Shown here: positions 51,785 through 60,536 of the stretch, piece by piece | Layout: every line of letters starts with the position of its first letter | Numbering within the stretch: the stretch's first letter is position 1 | Source: Frankia sp. QA3 | Lineage (GTDB): Bacteria; Actinomycetota; Actinomycetes; Frankiales; Frankiaceae | NCBI RefSeq assembly: GCF_000262465.1 | Contig: NZ_CM001489.1 | Coordinates: 6,986,540-7,050,539 of the forward strand | DNA length: 64,000 nucleotides | Direction: 5' to 3' | Position numbers and translations under genes: made by a program | Notes under the pieces: generated by a model | Told to the model about the DNA's origin: nothing | Database searches by the model: none | The model's input: the letters and a program-made list of their open reading frames with translations, nothing else

Positions 51785-52894
51785 ATGGCTGACGGACAGC
51801 GCGAGGTCCTCGAGGGAACGCCGGCGCCGGCGCAGCGTCATGCCGCCGCCGAGACCATTGCCGGCGGCCCGCTGCAGGAGGAGGGTCCGGGCTCCCTCGA
51901 GCCGCTGCGTAACGGCCTCATCGCCTCCCTCGCCCTGATCGCCGTCGTCATGATTTTGATGTGCAGCTACGCAAGTGCCTTCGGGAAGGTCTCCCCGCAC
52001 GACATCAGCTTCGCGGTGGCGGCACCGCAGGCGGTCGCCGATCAGCTCGACGCCTCACCCGCACTCGATGTCCGTCAGGTCGACGACCTGGCCGCGGCCC
52101 GACGGGCGGTCGAGCATCGCGATGTGTACGGAGCGCTGGCGTTCACCAATGCGGACTCGGCCACACTGCTGGTCGCGAGCGGTGGCTCGCGTTCCGTCCA
52201 GACGGCGCTGGTCCAGGTGGGCCAGCGGTTCGCCGCCGCGAGCGGGACGACGTTGACCGTCACGGACCTGGCCCCGACCTCGTCGGGCAATCCCAGCGGA
52301 ACGATCGAGTTCTACGCCATCGTCTTCCTGGCGATCGGGAGCGCGCTCGGCGCCACGGTGCTGGGGCGCGTCCTGGGGACCGTGCGCAATCTCCGGCACA
52401 TGGGGTGGCGGGTCGGATTCCTGATGTTCTTCACCGGCCTGCTCAGCCTGGCGGCCACGGTGTTCGTCGACGGCGTGTACGGCGCGCTGGCCGGCCATCC
52501 CGTACCGCTGTTCGGAGTGCTCTGGGGATACACGACGGCGATCTGCCTGGCCTGCACGGGCGTTGCGTCGCGTTTCGGAACGCTGGCTTCCATCGTGCTC
52601 ACGTTGACGCTGACGATTCTCGGCAACCCCAGCGCGGGCGGGCCGGTGGGTCGGCCGTTGCTCAACGACTTCTACGCCGCGCTGACCCCGTACTTCCCCC
52701 ATGGCGGCGGCCTGTCGGTGCTGCGCGGCGTCCAGTACTTCGACGGCCGCGGCATCGCCTCGGGCGTCGTCTGCCTCGTGGTCTGGGCCGGCGTCGGACT
52801 GCTGCTCCTGGCCGGTGCGGCCTTCCGCACCGGCCTGCGGACCGGGGCCGCCGCGACGGCGCCGACGACCGGCCAGCCACCGACATCCGGGTGA
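51785..52894 (+). CDS. ABC-2/YhgE-Pip-like polytopic membrane protein
   Basis: This is a 369-aa protein. One N-terminal helix (LIASLALIAVVMILMCSYASAF) is followed by an outer domain of about 130 residues (DISFAVAAPQAVADQL, VDDLAAARRAVEHRDVYGAL), then five helices from about 170 (YAIVFLAIGSALGATVLG, LMFFTGLLSLAATVFVDGVY, FGVLWGYTTAICLACTGVA, LASIVLTLTLTILG, GVVCLVVWAGVGLLLLAG). This matches the YhgE/Pip, DUF3533-type layout, whose members serve in export or secretion. Function here unknown. It may be served by the kinase just upstream. Confidence 0.78.
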   Translation: MADGQREVLEGTPAPAQRHAAAETIAGGPLQEEGPGSLEPLRNGLIASLALIAVVMILMCSYASAFGKVSPHDISFAVAAPQAVADQLDASPALDVRQVDDLAAARRAVEHRDVYGALAFTNADSATLLVASGGSRSVQTALVQVGQRFAAASGTTLTVTDLAPTSSGNPSGTIEFYAIVFLAIGSALGATVLGRVLGTVRNLRHMGWRVGFLMFFTGLLSLAATVFVDGVYGALAGHPVPLFGVLWGYTTAICLACTGVASRFGTLASIVLTLTLTILGNPSAGGPVGRPLLNDFYAALTPYFPHGGGLSVLRGVQYFDGRGIASGVVCLVVWAGVGLLLLAGAAFRTGLRTGAAATAPTTGQPPTSG

Positions 52895-52948
52895 CCGTAC
52901 GGAAGATCTCTCGCACGGTCACCCGATCACGTGGCCGCCGCCCGTTCG

Positions 52949-53503
52949 TCAGGAGCTCTTCGCGGCCTCGAGGGCGTCGAGGAGCTTCTGCCAGGGGAAC
53001 AGGGCCTTCCACCCCTCGATGTCGGGGATGTTCTCCAGCACGATGCCCTCGTATTCGAAGATCACCTGCACGCCCCAGGACCGCAGGGTCGCGATGTTCG
53101 CGAGGAACGCGGGATGCTTCGCGTGGGTCGGGTTCGGCGGCAGCCCGATGATGATGGGGATTCCCGAGCAGATGGTCTCGTTGAGCAGGCTCAGCGCGAG
53201 GGTGTCCGAGATCCCGCCCGCGAACTTGTTCACCGTGTTGAAGGTGGCCGGTGCCACCACGATGGCATCGGGTACCGGACGTTCCTCGTTGTCGTCCTCC
53301 ACCAGCGCGTACTCGCTGCGTACCCCGTGGCCGGTGAGACCGGCGAGCAGCCCGGTGTCGATGAACTTCAGCGACGACGGGGTGGCGACGACCCGGATGT
53401 CCCAGCCGGTGGCCTGCGCCTGTTTGACGAAGACGGGGAGGTCGTCGGCGGGATACCCGCCACCGCAGACGACGATGTAGAGCGCGCGATTTCCGACAGT
53501 CAT
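52949..53503 (-). CDS. Flavoprotein of the PPC-decarboxylase/UbiX-like (HFCD) superfamily
   Basis: This is a 184-aa protein. ALYIVVCGGGYPADDLPVFV is the first strand and flavin loop, VRVVATPSSLKFID the second, and VVAPATFNTVNKFAGGISDT the PATxNT motif contacting FMN. ETICSGIPIIIGLPPNP follows. ATG 53518 is an alternative start. Relatives decarboxylate cysteine-containing peptides or phosphopantothenoylcysteine, but a stand-alone family of actinobacterial flavoproteins also exists, and its activity is not known to me. Confidence 0.83.
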   Translation of the reverse strand: MTVGNRALYIVVCGGGYPADDLPVFVKQAQATGWDIRVVATPSSLKFIDTGLLAGLTGHGVRSEYALVEDDNEERPVPDAIVVAPATFNTVNKFAGGISDTLALSLLNETICSGIPIIIGLPPNPTHAKHPAFLANIATLRSWGVQVIFEYEGIVLENIPDIEGWKALFPWQKLLDALEAAKSS

Positions 53504-53660
53504 GGCGAAGAAACCCATCTCGAGGCCACGGAGAAACTGGAAGTATTCGTTCCAGCCGCCATTCTCCCGCCGGTTCGGCCGCTTTCCGGGCGGGGCTGCC
53601 GAACGTCGGGTGCGGATGGTCCGAAGGTCCCGCCGCACCCGGCTACCGGCAGGGGTGCGG

Positions 53661-55004
53661 TCAGATCCGGGTGAACGCCTCCGCGTCGCGGCGGAAGCGG
53701 TCGAGCTCGGTCAGGCTGATCGTCGGGCGGGCCTGCCGGGCGGCGTCGAGCAGGTCCGTGGTGCCCAGCGGGGTGGCGGCGGGGCTCTGGCCACCTTCCG
53801 GGCCGGCCGCGTCCGAGCCGGACTTGCCGTGCAGCCAGCTGCTGTCCGCGGCCCGGTGGAAGGCCGCCGCGGCCGAGCGCTGCACGACCGCGGAGAGGTC
53901 TGCCGGGGTGAACAGGTCGGTCGCGGCCACCACCGCGTCCAGGTCGATCTCCGCCTTGTTGGCGACCCGTTCCAGCAGCCCCTTCAGCAGCACGCGGCGC
54001 CCGGTGGCGTCGGGCGGCCCGACCGGGAGCACCAGGTCGAACCGGCCGGGCCGGACGAACGCCGGGTCCAGCGCCGACACCGCGTTCGTCGCGCAGATCA
54101 GCAGCCGGCCCTGCACCCCGCGGAACAGCGGGATCGCCTTGAGCAGCTCGTTGACGACCGACTGGTTCTCCGGCCGCGTCTCGCGGGACTGGGCGATCTC
54201 GTCGACCTCGTCGATGAACACGACGACGCGTTCGACGCCCATCAGGTCGTTGATCGCCGAGCGCAGCTCCGCGGCGAGCCCGGCCGCCCCCGAGGCCAGC
54301 CGCGACGGCAGCAGCTCGACGAACGGCCACTCCAGCCGCGCGGCGACCGCGCGGGCGAACGACGTCTTGCCGGTCCCGGGCGGCCCGAACAGCAGCATCG
54401 CCGTGGGGATGACCACGCCGTAGGCCTCGGCCAGCTCCCGCTCCCGCACCGGCAGCAGCAGCCGCTGCTCGATGAGCTGGCGCTCATCCTCCATGCCCGC
54501 GAGGTTGGACCACTCGGATGTGCTCAGCAGCGCCCCACCCCAGCGCTCGACGGTCGACACGTCCGCCGGGCGCAGCGGGATCTGCTTGTCGTAGAGCACC
54601 TGCCCGGTGGCGACGAAGCCACGGTTGAGGAACGCCTCCTCCCCGGACTGGCCGGGGGTGATCAGCGTGGTGATCCGCCGGCAGCCGGTGTGCAGGAGCA
54701 GGTTCTCCACGCTCTGCAGCAGGCCGGAGCCGATGCCGTGGTGGCGCCAGGCCGGCGCGATGGCGACCGTGAGGACCCGACCCGCGCCGCCCTCCTTGCG
54801 CCCGACCGCGGCCCCCACGATGTGCTCGCCCGCGACGGCGACCACCGCCGGGGACTCGGTGTCGGGCGGCTCGTGCCGCAGCGCCAGCACGGTGTCGGTC
54901 AGGTTGATCGGCGGTCCGCCCGGCGTGCTGCGCACCTCCTCGAGCAGCCGCACGGTCGCCGCGTAGTCGACGGTCTCGTAGGGACGGATGTGCCAGATGG
55001 GCAC
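53661..55004 (-). CDS. Fusion of a GNAT acetyltransferase with an AAA+ ATPase
   Basis: This is a 447-aa protein from GTG 55004 (AAGGAG five bases upstream). Residues 1-155 form a GNAT domain (IWHIRPYETVDYAATVRLLE, VVAVAGEHIVGAAVG, VLTVAIAPAWRHHGIGSGLL for acetyl-CoA). An AAA+ module follows: AMLLFGPPGTGKTSFARAVA (Walker A near 205-212), VVVFIDEVDEIAQSRE (Walker B), LLICATNAVSALDPAFVRPG with sensor 1 and the Arg-finger region RPGRFDLVLPVG. It resembles the Cdc48/FtsH class of ATPases without a protease domain. The domain pairing suggests ATP-driven remodelling coupled to acetylation; this is speculative. Confidence 0.88.
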   Translation of the reverse strand: MPIWHIRPYETVDYAATVRLLEEVRSTPGGPPINLTDTVLALRHEPPDTESPAVVAVAGEHIVGAAVGRKEGGAGRVLTVAIAPAWRHHGIGSGLLQSVENLLLHTGCRRITTLITPGQSGEEAFLNRGFVATGQVLYDKQIPLRPADVSTVERWGGALLSTSEWSNLAGMEDERQLIEQRLLLPVRERELAEAYGVVIPTAMLLFGPPGTGKTSFARAVAARLEWPFVELLPSRLASGAAGLAAELRSAINDLMGVERVVVFIDEVDEIAQSRETRPENQSVVNELLKAIPLFRGVQGRLLICATNAVSALDPAFVRPGRFDLVLPVGPPDATGRRVLLKGLLERVANKAEIDLDAVVAATDLFTPADLSAVVQRSAAAAFHRAADSSWLHGKSGSDAAGPEGGQSPAATPLGTTDLLDAARQARPTISLTELDRFRRDAEAFTRI

Positions 55005-55528
55005 GCTGGCTCCTTCAGGTCGGTCACCGACGGATCGTCGAGACGACTCTGCCTTGGCGTTTGCGGCGAACCCGCCAGGACTGATGGAGCTTTGTGGGGG
55101 GACCTTGGGACCGGCACCCGTTGACGAAGGCAGTCTGTGTGCCCGAGGGTGCTCCCCCGGGCAGGGTCGCCGCGGCGCTGGTCGGCGGCCGGAGAAACCG
55201 CCCGGCCGGCTGCGCAGACGCTGGTGGACGCGCGGCGCCGCGTGGTGGTGACGCTGCTCGCCAGGCACCTTCGACGGGCGGGCCGGCGACGCTCCTTCGG
55301 GCGCCCGCATCGTGGACCCCGCCACGCCCGTCCGGGGGAGACCATTCCTTCCTGGCGCCCCCGGATGGGTGGGATCGACGGGTGATCGACGGATGTCCGG
55401 CGGGGGATCGCCGGGGGATCGGCGTCGGCGTGGGGTGGGGAGTTCGCCGCGGTGCGCGCCGAGCGTCGCGTCCGCGTCTGCGAGGTCCGCGTCTGCGAGG
55501 TCGGCGTCTGCGAGGTCGGCGGGGGCAG
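55005..55528. other. 524-bp gap without a supported gene
   Basis: Several frames are open but have arginine-rich, shadow-like composition. The right end holds three 15-bp repeats (55470-55514). The left end must carry the control region of the GNAT-AAA+ gene. Confidence 0.5.
55470..55514 (-). repeat. Three 15-bp repeats that read as pentapeptide units
   Basis: GTCCGCGTCTGCGAG occurs three times (one base changed in the third). On the minus strand it reads ADLADADLADADLADADA, the pattern of pentapeptide-repeat proteins. It lies 15 bases after the phytase-like gene's stop, with no start, so it may be a gene fossil or chance. Confidence 0.6.
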
Positions 55529-56683
55529 TCAGGGCAGCGGCGCGGCGAGGGTGAGCACCCGGGTGATCTGGGCGGGGGCGAGGTTGTCGTCGCTGATCAG
55601 GGTGAGCGTGGCCGGTCCGCGGCCGGCGGGCGGCGCGGCGACGGCGAGGCCCTCGTAGTTGTCGAGCAGCGGGTTGAGCTGCGGTTCCCGGCTGGTCGCG
55701 CCGAGGGCCGGGCAGCGGACGAGGTCGGCGACCGGTCGCTTGCCCACGATGTCGGCGGCCGGCGCGGTGGCGAGGTCGGCGACGCCGCTGACGTCCGGGG
55801 CCCGGTCGGCGCCGGTGACGGCGTAGAGGGTGGCGGTGTTGCCGACGTTCGGCGTGAACGACGCCTCCAGCACGACCAGCCGCCCGTCGCCGTAGGCCGT
55901 CGCCTCGGCGATCCGGTTGCCCGGGTCGACCTGATAGCCGAGCTGGCGGACCAGCCGGAACCCGCCGGGCGCGCCGGAGTCGGCGGCGTAGACGAGGATT
56001 CGGCGGAATCGGGCCTGCCCGCCCCCGGTCGGGGCGTCCCCGGCGAGCGTGCCCTCCATCGCCGCGTAGACGAACCGGCCCGACGGCGCGACCGACAGGC
56101 CCTCCAGGGTGGCGTTCGCCTTCGCCTCGCCGGCCGGTGCGACCGCGAACCGGGCCGGCACGGGCAGCTCCCCGGCCTGCCGGCCGTCCCGCCCGAACAC
56201 CCGCACCGACGGCTCCGTCTCCGAGCTGACCAGGAACCGCCCGTCCGGCAGGACGGCGACGCCCTCGCCGTCGAAGCTCGTCGCGTCGTAGGGGGTGCCG
56301 TCCGGGCGGCGCAGGGTGAGCGTGCCGGTCAGCTCGGGGTGGCGCGGGTCGCGGACGAAGAACAGCCGCGCCGGCTCCGTCCCGCTGTGGTCCTGGACCG
56401 CCACGTACCCGCCGCCGCGCCGATCCGCGGCGAGCCCCGACAGCCCCCCGACCGCCACGCCGTCGATCGACGCCTTGTCCAGCGCGTCGCTGAACCCCAC
56501 CGCGACCGCCCCCGGCGGGCAGGCCCTCTCCCGCGGGCCGCCCGGCACCGACGCCGACGCCGTGGCGGCACCGGCCACTGCGGGAGTGGAGGTGGTCGTC
56601 GATGCGGCTGCCGTCGAGACGGCGGAACACGCCAGTGCCGCCGCCGCGGCGGTGGCCAGGACGATGCGACGGGTCGGCGCCAT
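55529..56683 (-). CDS. Secreted phytase-like esterase domain protein (PF13449 type)
   Basis: This is a 384-aa exported protein. A twin-Arg-like start (MAPTRRIVLATAAAAALACS) and signal region end near residue 28. The fold is a beta-propeller: GGLSGLAADRRGGGYVAVQD, YDATSFDGEGVAVLPDGRFL, VSSETEPSVRVFGRDG, NATLEGLSVAPSGRFVYAAM and NYEGLAVAAPP, typical of the esterase-like, phytase-like family. Phosphatase or esterase activity outside the cell is possible. Confidence 0.87.
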   Translation of the reverse strand: MAPTRRIVLATAAAAALACSAVSTAAASTTTSTPAVAGAATASASVPGGPRERACPPGAVAVGFSDALDKASIDGVAVGGLSGLAADRRGGGYVAVQDHSGTEPARLFFVRDPRHPELTGTLTLRRPDGTPYDATSFDGEGVAVLPDGRFLVSSETEPSVRVFGRDGRQAGELPVPARFAVAPAGEAKANATLEGLSVAPSGRFVYAAMEGTLAGDAPTGGGQARFRRILVYAADSGAPGGFRLVRQLGYQVDPGNRIAEATAYGDGRLVVLEASFTPNVGNTATLYAVTGADRAPDVSGVADLATAPAADIVGKRPVADLVRCPALGATSREPQLNPLLDNYEGLAVAAPPAGRGPATLTLISDDNLAPAQITRVLTLAAPLP

Positions 56684-56687
56684 AGCG

Positions 56688-57743
56688 TCACACTTCCCGG
56701 GCGGGGGTGACCGGCGGAAGGCCTGCCGGGTGAACGGCGTCCGAACAGACGCTCACGGGCTCTCCTGCTCTCGGGTGGGGCCCCTGCTCTCGGGTGGGGC
56801 CGGTGGCAAATGTGCGTCGGTAGTCGCGTGGCGGGACACCACGGCGGAGGATGAACTGCTCCCGGAGCAGGGCCGCGCCGCCGTAGCCGACCCTGCGGGC
56901 GATCTCCTCGACGGGCAGGTCTGTCGCCTCCAGCAGTTCCTCGGCCCGGTTGAGTCGGTGCGCGATCAGCCAGGCGTGCGGGGTGGTTCCCGTGGCGGCG
57001 GTGAAGCGGCGCGCGAAGGAGCGGCGGCTCATCAGGGCCCGCTCGGCGAGATCAGCCACTGTCAGCCGGCGGTCGAGGTTCGCCTGAGCCCAGGTCAGCA
57101 CCTCGCGGAGCCTCTGGTCGTCCGGATGGGACGGAACCGCAGCGCTGATGTACTGGACCTGGCCCCCGTCTCGATGAAGGGGGGTGACCAGGGCACGGGC
57201 GATTTCCCCGGCGACGGTGGCGCCGTGCTCCCGGCGGATCAGGTGCAGGCCCAGGTCGATGCCGGAGACCGCGCCGGCGCCGGTGAGGATGTTCCCCTGG
57301 TCGCAGTAGAGCGCGTCGGCGCGCACGGTCACCGCGGGGTAGCGGGCGGCGAACTCGGCCGCGTACTGCCAGTGCGTGGTCGCAGTGCGGCCGTCGAGCA
57401 GTCCCGCCTCCGCCAGGAGGAAAACCCCGACGCAGTGCGCGGCCACGATCGCGCCGCGCTCGTACGCCGCCCACAGCGCGTCGCGCAGCGTCGTGGAGAA
57501 GTCGGTGCGGAACTGCGTCCCCGGCAGCAGGAACACCAGATCGGCGGTGGCCAGGGGTTCCAGTCCGTGCGCCACCTCCAGCGGGAGACCGAGGTCTGTG
57601 TGTACCGGGCCAGGGCGGTGCGCGCAGACCACGGGCTCGAAACCCGGCAGGTCGGAACGCGGGCTGAACAGCGCTCCCACGACGCCGAGGCTGAACGCGG
57701 TGACGCCCTGCGGCGCGTACGCGGCGACCGTGCGGAAGGCCAT
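56688..57743 (-). CDS. GlxA-type regulator (DJ-1/PfpI domain plus AraC helix-turn-helix)
   Basis: This is about 351 aa from ATG 57743 (57752 is possible). Residues 1-185 form a class I glutamine-amidotransferase-like domain: LATADLVFLLPGTQF, GAIVAAHCVGVFLLAEAGLLDG with the nucleophile-elbow Cys, TTHWQYAAEFAARYP. The C-terminal AraC domain has VADLAERALMSRRSFARRF and EEIARRVGYGGAALLREQF. It is divergent from the NmrA-like gene, which is the likely target; the 100-bp gap holds the shared control region. The stop lies four bases before the phytase-like gene's ATG, so read-through or coupling of these two minus-strand genes is expected. Confidence 0.9.
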   Translation of the reverse strand: MAFRTVAAYAPQGVTAFSLGVVGALFSPRSDLPGFEPVVCAHRPGPVHTDLGLPLEVAHGLEPLATADLVFLLPGTQFRTDFSTTLRDALWAAYERGAIVAAHCVGVFLLAEAGLLDGRTATTHWQYAAEFAARYPAVTVRADALYCDQGNILTGAGAVSGIDLGLHLIRREHGATVAGEIARALVTPLHRDGGQVQYISAAVPSHPDDQRLREVLTWAQANLDRRLTVADLAERALMSRRSFARRFTAATGTTPHAWLIAHRLNRAEELLEATDLPVEEIARRVGYGGAALLREQFILRRGVPPRDYRRTFATGPTREQGPHPRAGEPVSVCSDAVHPAGLPPVTPAREV

Positions 57744-57847
57744 GCGCCACATCCTGGCACGAAAACTGCGATGCGTGGCTGCACGGCCACTGTTGTGATC
57801 GGCGGCGGCCGGCGAGGCTCGTACCCGAGACGACAGGAAGGATCTCC

Positions 57848-58798
57848 ATGACCGAGAAGATCATTCTGGTCACCGGCGCGACCGGGAACCAGGGCGGTGC
57901 GGCAGCGCTGCGACTGCTCGCCGACGGCTGGCGGGTCCGGGCCCTCACCCGGGCTCCGGCCGGGCCCGCCGCGACCGCGCTGGCGATCGCGGGCGCCGAG
58001 ATCATCGCCGGGGGTCCGGCCGACCGAGCGTTCCTGGACGGCGCCGTCGCCGGCGTCCATGGCGTGTTCAGCGTGCAACCGAGCCCGCTGGCCCCGGACC
58101 CGGTGACCCCGCAGGAGGAGGCCCGGTGGGGACGCAACGTCGCCGACGCCGCACGCGCCGCCGGCGTCGAGCATCTGGTGTACGCATCGGTGGCCGGGAT
58201 CGAACGCAGTCGCCACCTGCGTGCCTTCCAGGCGAAGTGGCAGATCGAGGAGCACATCAGGGAGATCGGTGTCCCGTTCACCATCCTGCGACCGGCGTCG
58301 TTCATGGAGAACTACGTGAACCCCGCGTTCGGCGTCCAGAGCGGGACGCTGGCGACCGCGCTGCACCCCGACACACCCGAACAGCTCATCGCGCTGGAGG
58401 ACATCGGGACCTTCACCGCGCTCGCGTTCGGGGAACCGGATGAACACCTGGGCCGGACGATCGCGCTGGCGGGCGACGAGCTGACACCGCCGCAACTGGC
58501 GGCCGCGCTTGGACAGGCCGTCGGGCGTGAAATCCCGTACACGCAGATTCCGGTCGAAGCTGTCCGAAGCCAGTCCTCGGACTCTGCGGACGCGCTGGAA
58601 TTCCTCAACGCCGGGGGCGGGTACGGTGTCAGCATCCCCGAGGCCCGCAAGCTGCACCCCGGTCTGATGGACTTCGACACCTGGCTCGATCGCCACGGCC
58701 GAGCCAGGCTCGCCGGGTTCTTCGCCAGCGGTCGCCTACCAGCCCACGGCGGCGAAGTTCTCGCCGCGTCGGAACAGCTCGATGCCGGTGCGGGATGA
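57848..58798 (+). CDS. NmrA-like NAD(P)-binding protein
   Basis: This is a 316-aa atypical SDR. ILVTGATGNQGGAAALRLLA is the dinucleotide loop, followed by VHGVFSVQPSPL, NVADAARAAGVEHLVYASVA and FTILRPASFMENYVNP. AAGGA lies six bases before the ATG. NmrA/HSCARG members sense NADP(H) or reduce isoflavone- or quinone-like compounds. The last 63 bases overlap the convergent NUDIX gene; the C-terminal stretch after RLAGFFAS is probably an extension caused by loss of an earlier stop. Confidence 0.88.
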   Translation: MTEKIILVTGATGNQGGAAALRLLADGWRVRALTRAPAGPAATALAIAGAEIIAGGPADRAFLDGAVAGVHGVFSVQPSPLAPDPVTPQEEARWGRNVADAARAAGVEHLVYASVAGIERSRHLRAFQAKWQIEEHIREIGVPFTILRPASFMENYVNPAFGVQSGTLATALHPDTPEQLIALEDIGTFTALAFGEPDEHLGRTIALAGDELTPPQLAAALGQAVGREIPYTQIPVEAVRSQSSDSADALEFLNAGGGYGVSIPEARKLHPGLMDFDTWLDRHGRARLAGFFASGRLPAHGGEVLAASEQLDAGAG

Positions 58799-59167
58799 GG
58801 CGTACGTCCGCGCCGGCAGCGCGCCGAGGGGGAACCAGGCGATCCCGGCGCACTTGTGCGGTTCGGCGTTGACCGGTTCGCCCGGCCAGCTCGCGGGCCG
58901 GAAGAACAGGCCCAGGCGCGCGATGCCGCGGTGATTGCGGGAGTGGACCGTGGCGGTAAGGGTGAGCCGGGCCCGGTCGAGGACGAGGCCGGTCTCCTCT
59001 CGGGCCTCGCGCACGAGCGCGGAGGCGGCGTCCTCGTCCTGTTCGAGCTTCCCGCTCGGCAGGTTCCACCAGCCGTCGGCGAATCCGGTTCCCGCGCGCA
59101 GGGCGAGCAGCACCTGGTCGTCGCGGACCAGGAGCAGGAAAACGTCCACAGGAATCGTGTAGGTCAT
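58736..59167 (-). CDS. NUDIX hydrolase
   Basis: This is a 143-aa enzyme with the full Nudix box GKLEQDEDAASALVREAREE followed by TGL. YTIPVDVFLLLVRDDQVLLAL is the first strand pair. ATG 59167 lies 23 bases after the stop of the PIN-type gene, so it is the last gene of the ParA-SAP-PIN-NUDIX cluster. Nudix enzymes cleave nucleoside diphosphate linkages, such as modified NTPs, ADP-ribose or NAD derivatives. In this context it could process a nucleotide signal or NAD product; this is speculation. The 3' end overlaps the convergent NmrA-like gene by 63 bp. Confidence 0.92.
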   Translation of the reverse strand: MTYTIPVDVFLLLVRDDQVLLALRAGTGFADGWWNLPSGKLEQDEDAASALVREAREETGLVLDRARLTLTATVHSRNHRGIARLGLFFRPASWPGEPVNAEPHKCAGIAWFPLGALPARTYASSRTGIELFRRGENFAAVGW

Positions 59168-59190
59168 TGCACGCCCGGGGCCGCCCGGAT

Positions 59191-60516
59191 TCAGTCCTCA
59201 TCGGCCGGGGAGCTGAGCAGGGCGGCCACGGAGGCGGGGATCCGGAAGCCGATGGCCTGGCCGGACTGGTCGTCGTAGACGGCGTCCAGCAGCGGCTCGG
59301 CGTCGAGCGGGATGCGCCCCCGGCCCTGGAAGTAGGCGACAATGCGGCGCACAGGACGGGTGAACCCGCGTAGGCTGCGGTCGGCGCCGTAACCGGCGAT
59401 CCGGTACACCTCGTCGCGGCTGATGAAACCGTCGGACTCGGCGGCCCGTTCGATCGCCCGCGCCTGCACCGCCGCCTCCTGGCGCAGCCGATTGAGGACC
59501 GCGTCGACCGCCGCGGCGGTCCAGCCGGGCTCCTGCTCCTCAGACTCGTCGTCCCGATCGTCCTGCTCCTGCTGGAGCTGCTGGACGCGACCGACGTCGG
59601 CCAGGGCGGCGGCGGGAACCTCGACGCTGAGCACCTCGCCGGCCAGCCGCAGCAGCTCGTCGGGCCGGACCATGAACAGCGCGCACCCGGCCGTGTCGAG
59701 CAGCTCACGGACGAGTTCGGGCCGCGGGCCGATGGGGAGCCCCTGGTCGAGGCGCCACCAGTCCTCCTTGACGTCCCCGGTGACGAACAGGACGGCGCAG
59801 CGCCGCGCCGCGGCCTCCACCTGTATCTGCTTCCACAGCACGTAGTCGCCGGCGGGAGCGGTGCCCTTCTTCGCGCCGTCCTTGTAACCGGGCGGGATCT
59901 GCTGCTCGACTCGGCGCAGTCCCTCCTTGAGCGCCGCCTGATGCTCGTCGGGCGGCAGCGCGGGGCCGACCCGCCCGTCAAGGATGGCCCCCAGCCGCTG
60001 CACCACCGGGTCCAGATTGGAATCGATGGAATACCGCGCCATTCCCCGGTCGTGGGCGGCCGCGATCTGCTCCGACACGTGGTTGAATCCGGCAGCGAGG
60101 GCCTTGTGCAGGTCGGTTGCCTCCGCACTGTCGAGGGAGAGTCGGTTGGTCCAGGTGCGGATCACCTTCTCGGCCTGGTCGTGCAGCTTGTGCAGCTCGT
60201 TCTGGGTCGCCGTCGTGCCCCGCGGGTCGCGCAGCACGTTGTTGCGCTGGGTCCAGAACTCCGCAATGACCTGATGTGGCGCCCAGACCCGCTCCCCGAG
60301 CCCGGTGAGCACGTCCAACTGGTTGTCGCGCGCCTCCGGGTGATAACGGTACAGGTTGAGCAGGACGTTCGTGTCCGGCACGACCATGCCGGTGGTGAGC
60401 ACCCGCCGATAGTCCTCGGCTGAGGGCGTACGGTATGCCTCGAACCCATCAAACAGCCCGCGCTTTTGTGGCGTCCTCGGTGCCGAGCCTTCCGAAGCCG
60501 TTATTGATTCCCCCAT
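59191..60516 (-). CDS. PIN-like (DUF4935/PIN_8-type) nuclease
   Basis: This is a 441-aa protein. The N-terminal half resembles DUF4935 PIN-like nucleases: GMVVPDTNVLLNLYRYH (first acidic site, near 43-59), WAPHQVIAEFWTQRN (Glu) and VLFVTGDVKEDWW (second Asp cluster, near 250). A helical region lies between. The C-terminus (about 305-441) has an acidic linker EQDDRDDESEEQEPGW and a wing-like domain DGFISRDEVYRIAGYGADRSL. PIN nucleases cut RNA, including in toxin and anti-phage systems. It starts 20 bases after the SAP-like gene and 23 bases before NUDIX. Confidence 0.83.
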   Translation of the reverse strand: MGESITASEGSAPRTPQKRGLFDGFEAYRTPSAEDYRRVLTTGMVVPDTNVLLNLYRYHPEARDNQLDVLTGLGERVWAPHQVIAEFWTQRNNVLRDPRGTTATQNELHKLHDQAEKVIRTWTNRLSLDSAEATDLHKALAAGFNHVSEQIAAAHDRGMARYSIDSNLDPVVQRLGAILDGRVGPALPPDEHQAALKEGLRRVEQQIPPGYKDGAKKGTAPAGDYVLWKQIQVEAAARRCAVLFVTGDVKEDWWRLDQGLPIGPRPELVRELLDTAGCALFMVRPDELLRLAGEVLSVEVPAAALADVGRVQQLQQEQDDRDDESEEQEPGWTAAAVDAVLNRLRQEAAVQARAIERAAESDGFISRDEVYRIAGYGADRSLRGFTRPVRRIVAYFQGRGRIPLDAEPLLDAVYDDQSGQAIGFRIPASVAALLSSPADED

Positions 60517-60536
60517 GCCGACAGTCTAGAATGTTG

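Noticed and set aside
53661..56630. A single 989-codon minus-strand protein joining the GNAT-AAA+ domain to a long N-terminal part
   Set aside because: Sequence before residue 1 of the GNAT domain is arginine-rich shadow of the phytase-like gene, and a ribosome site with GTG marks a start at 55004.
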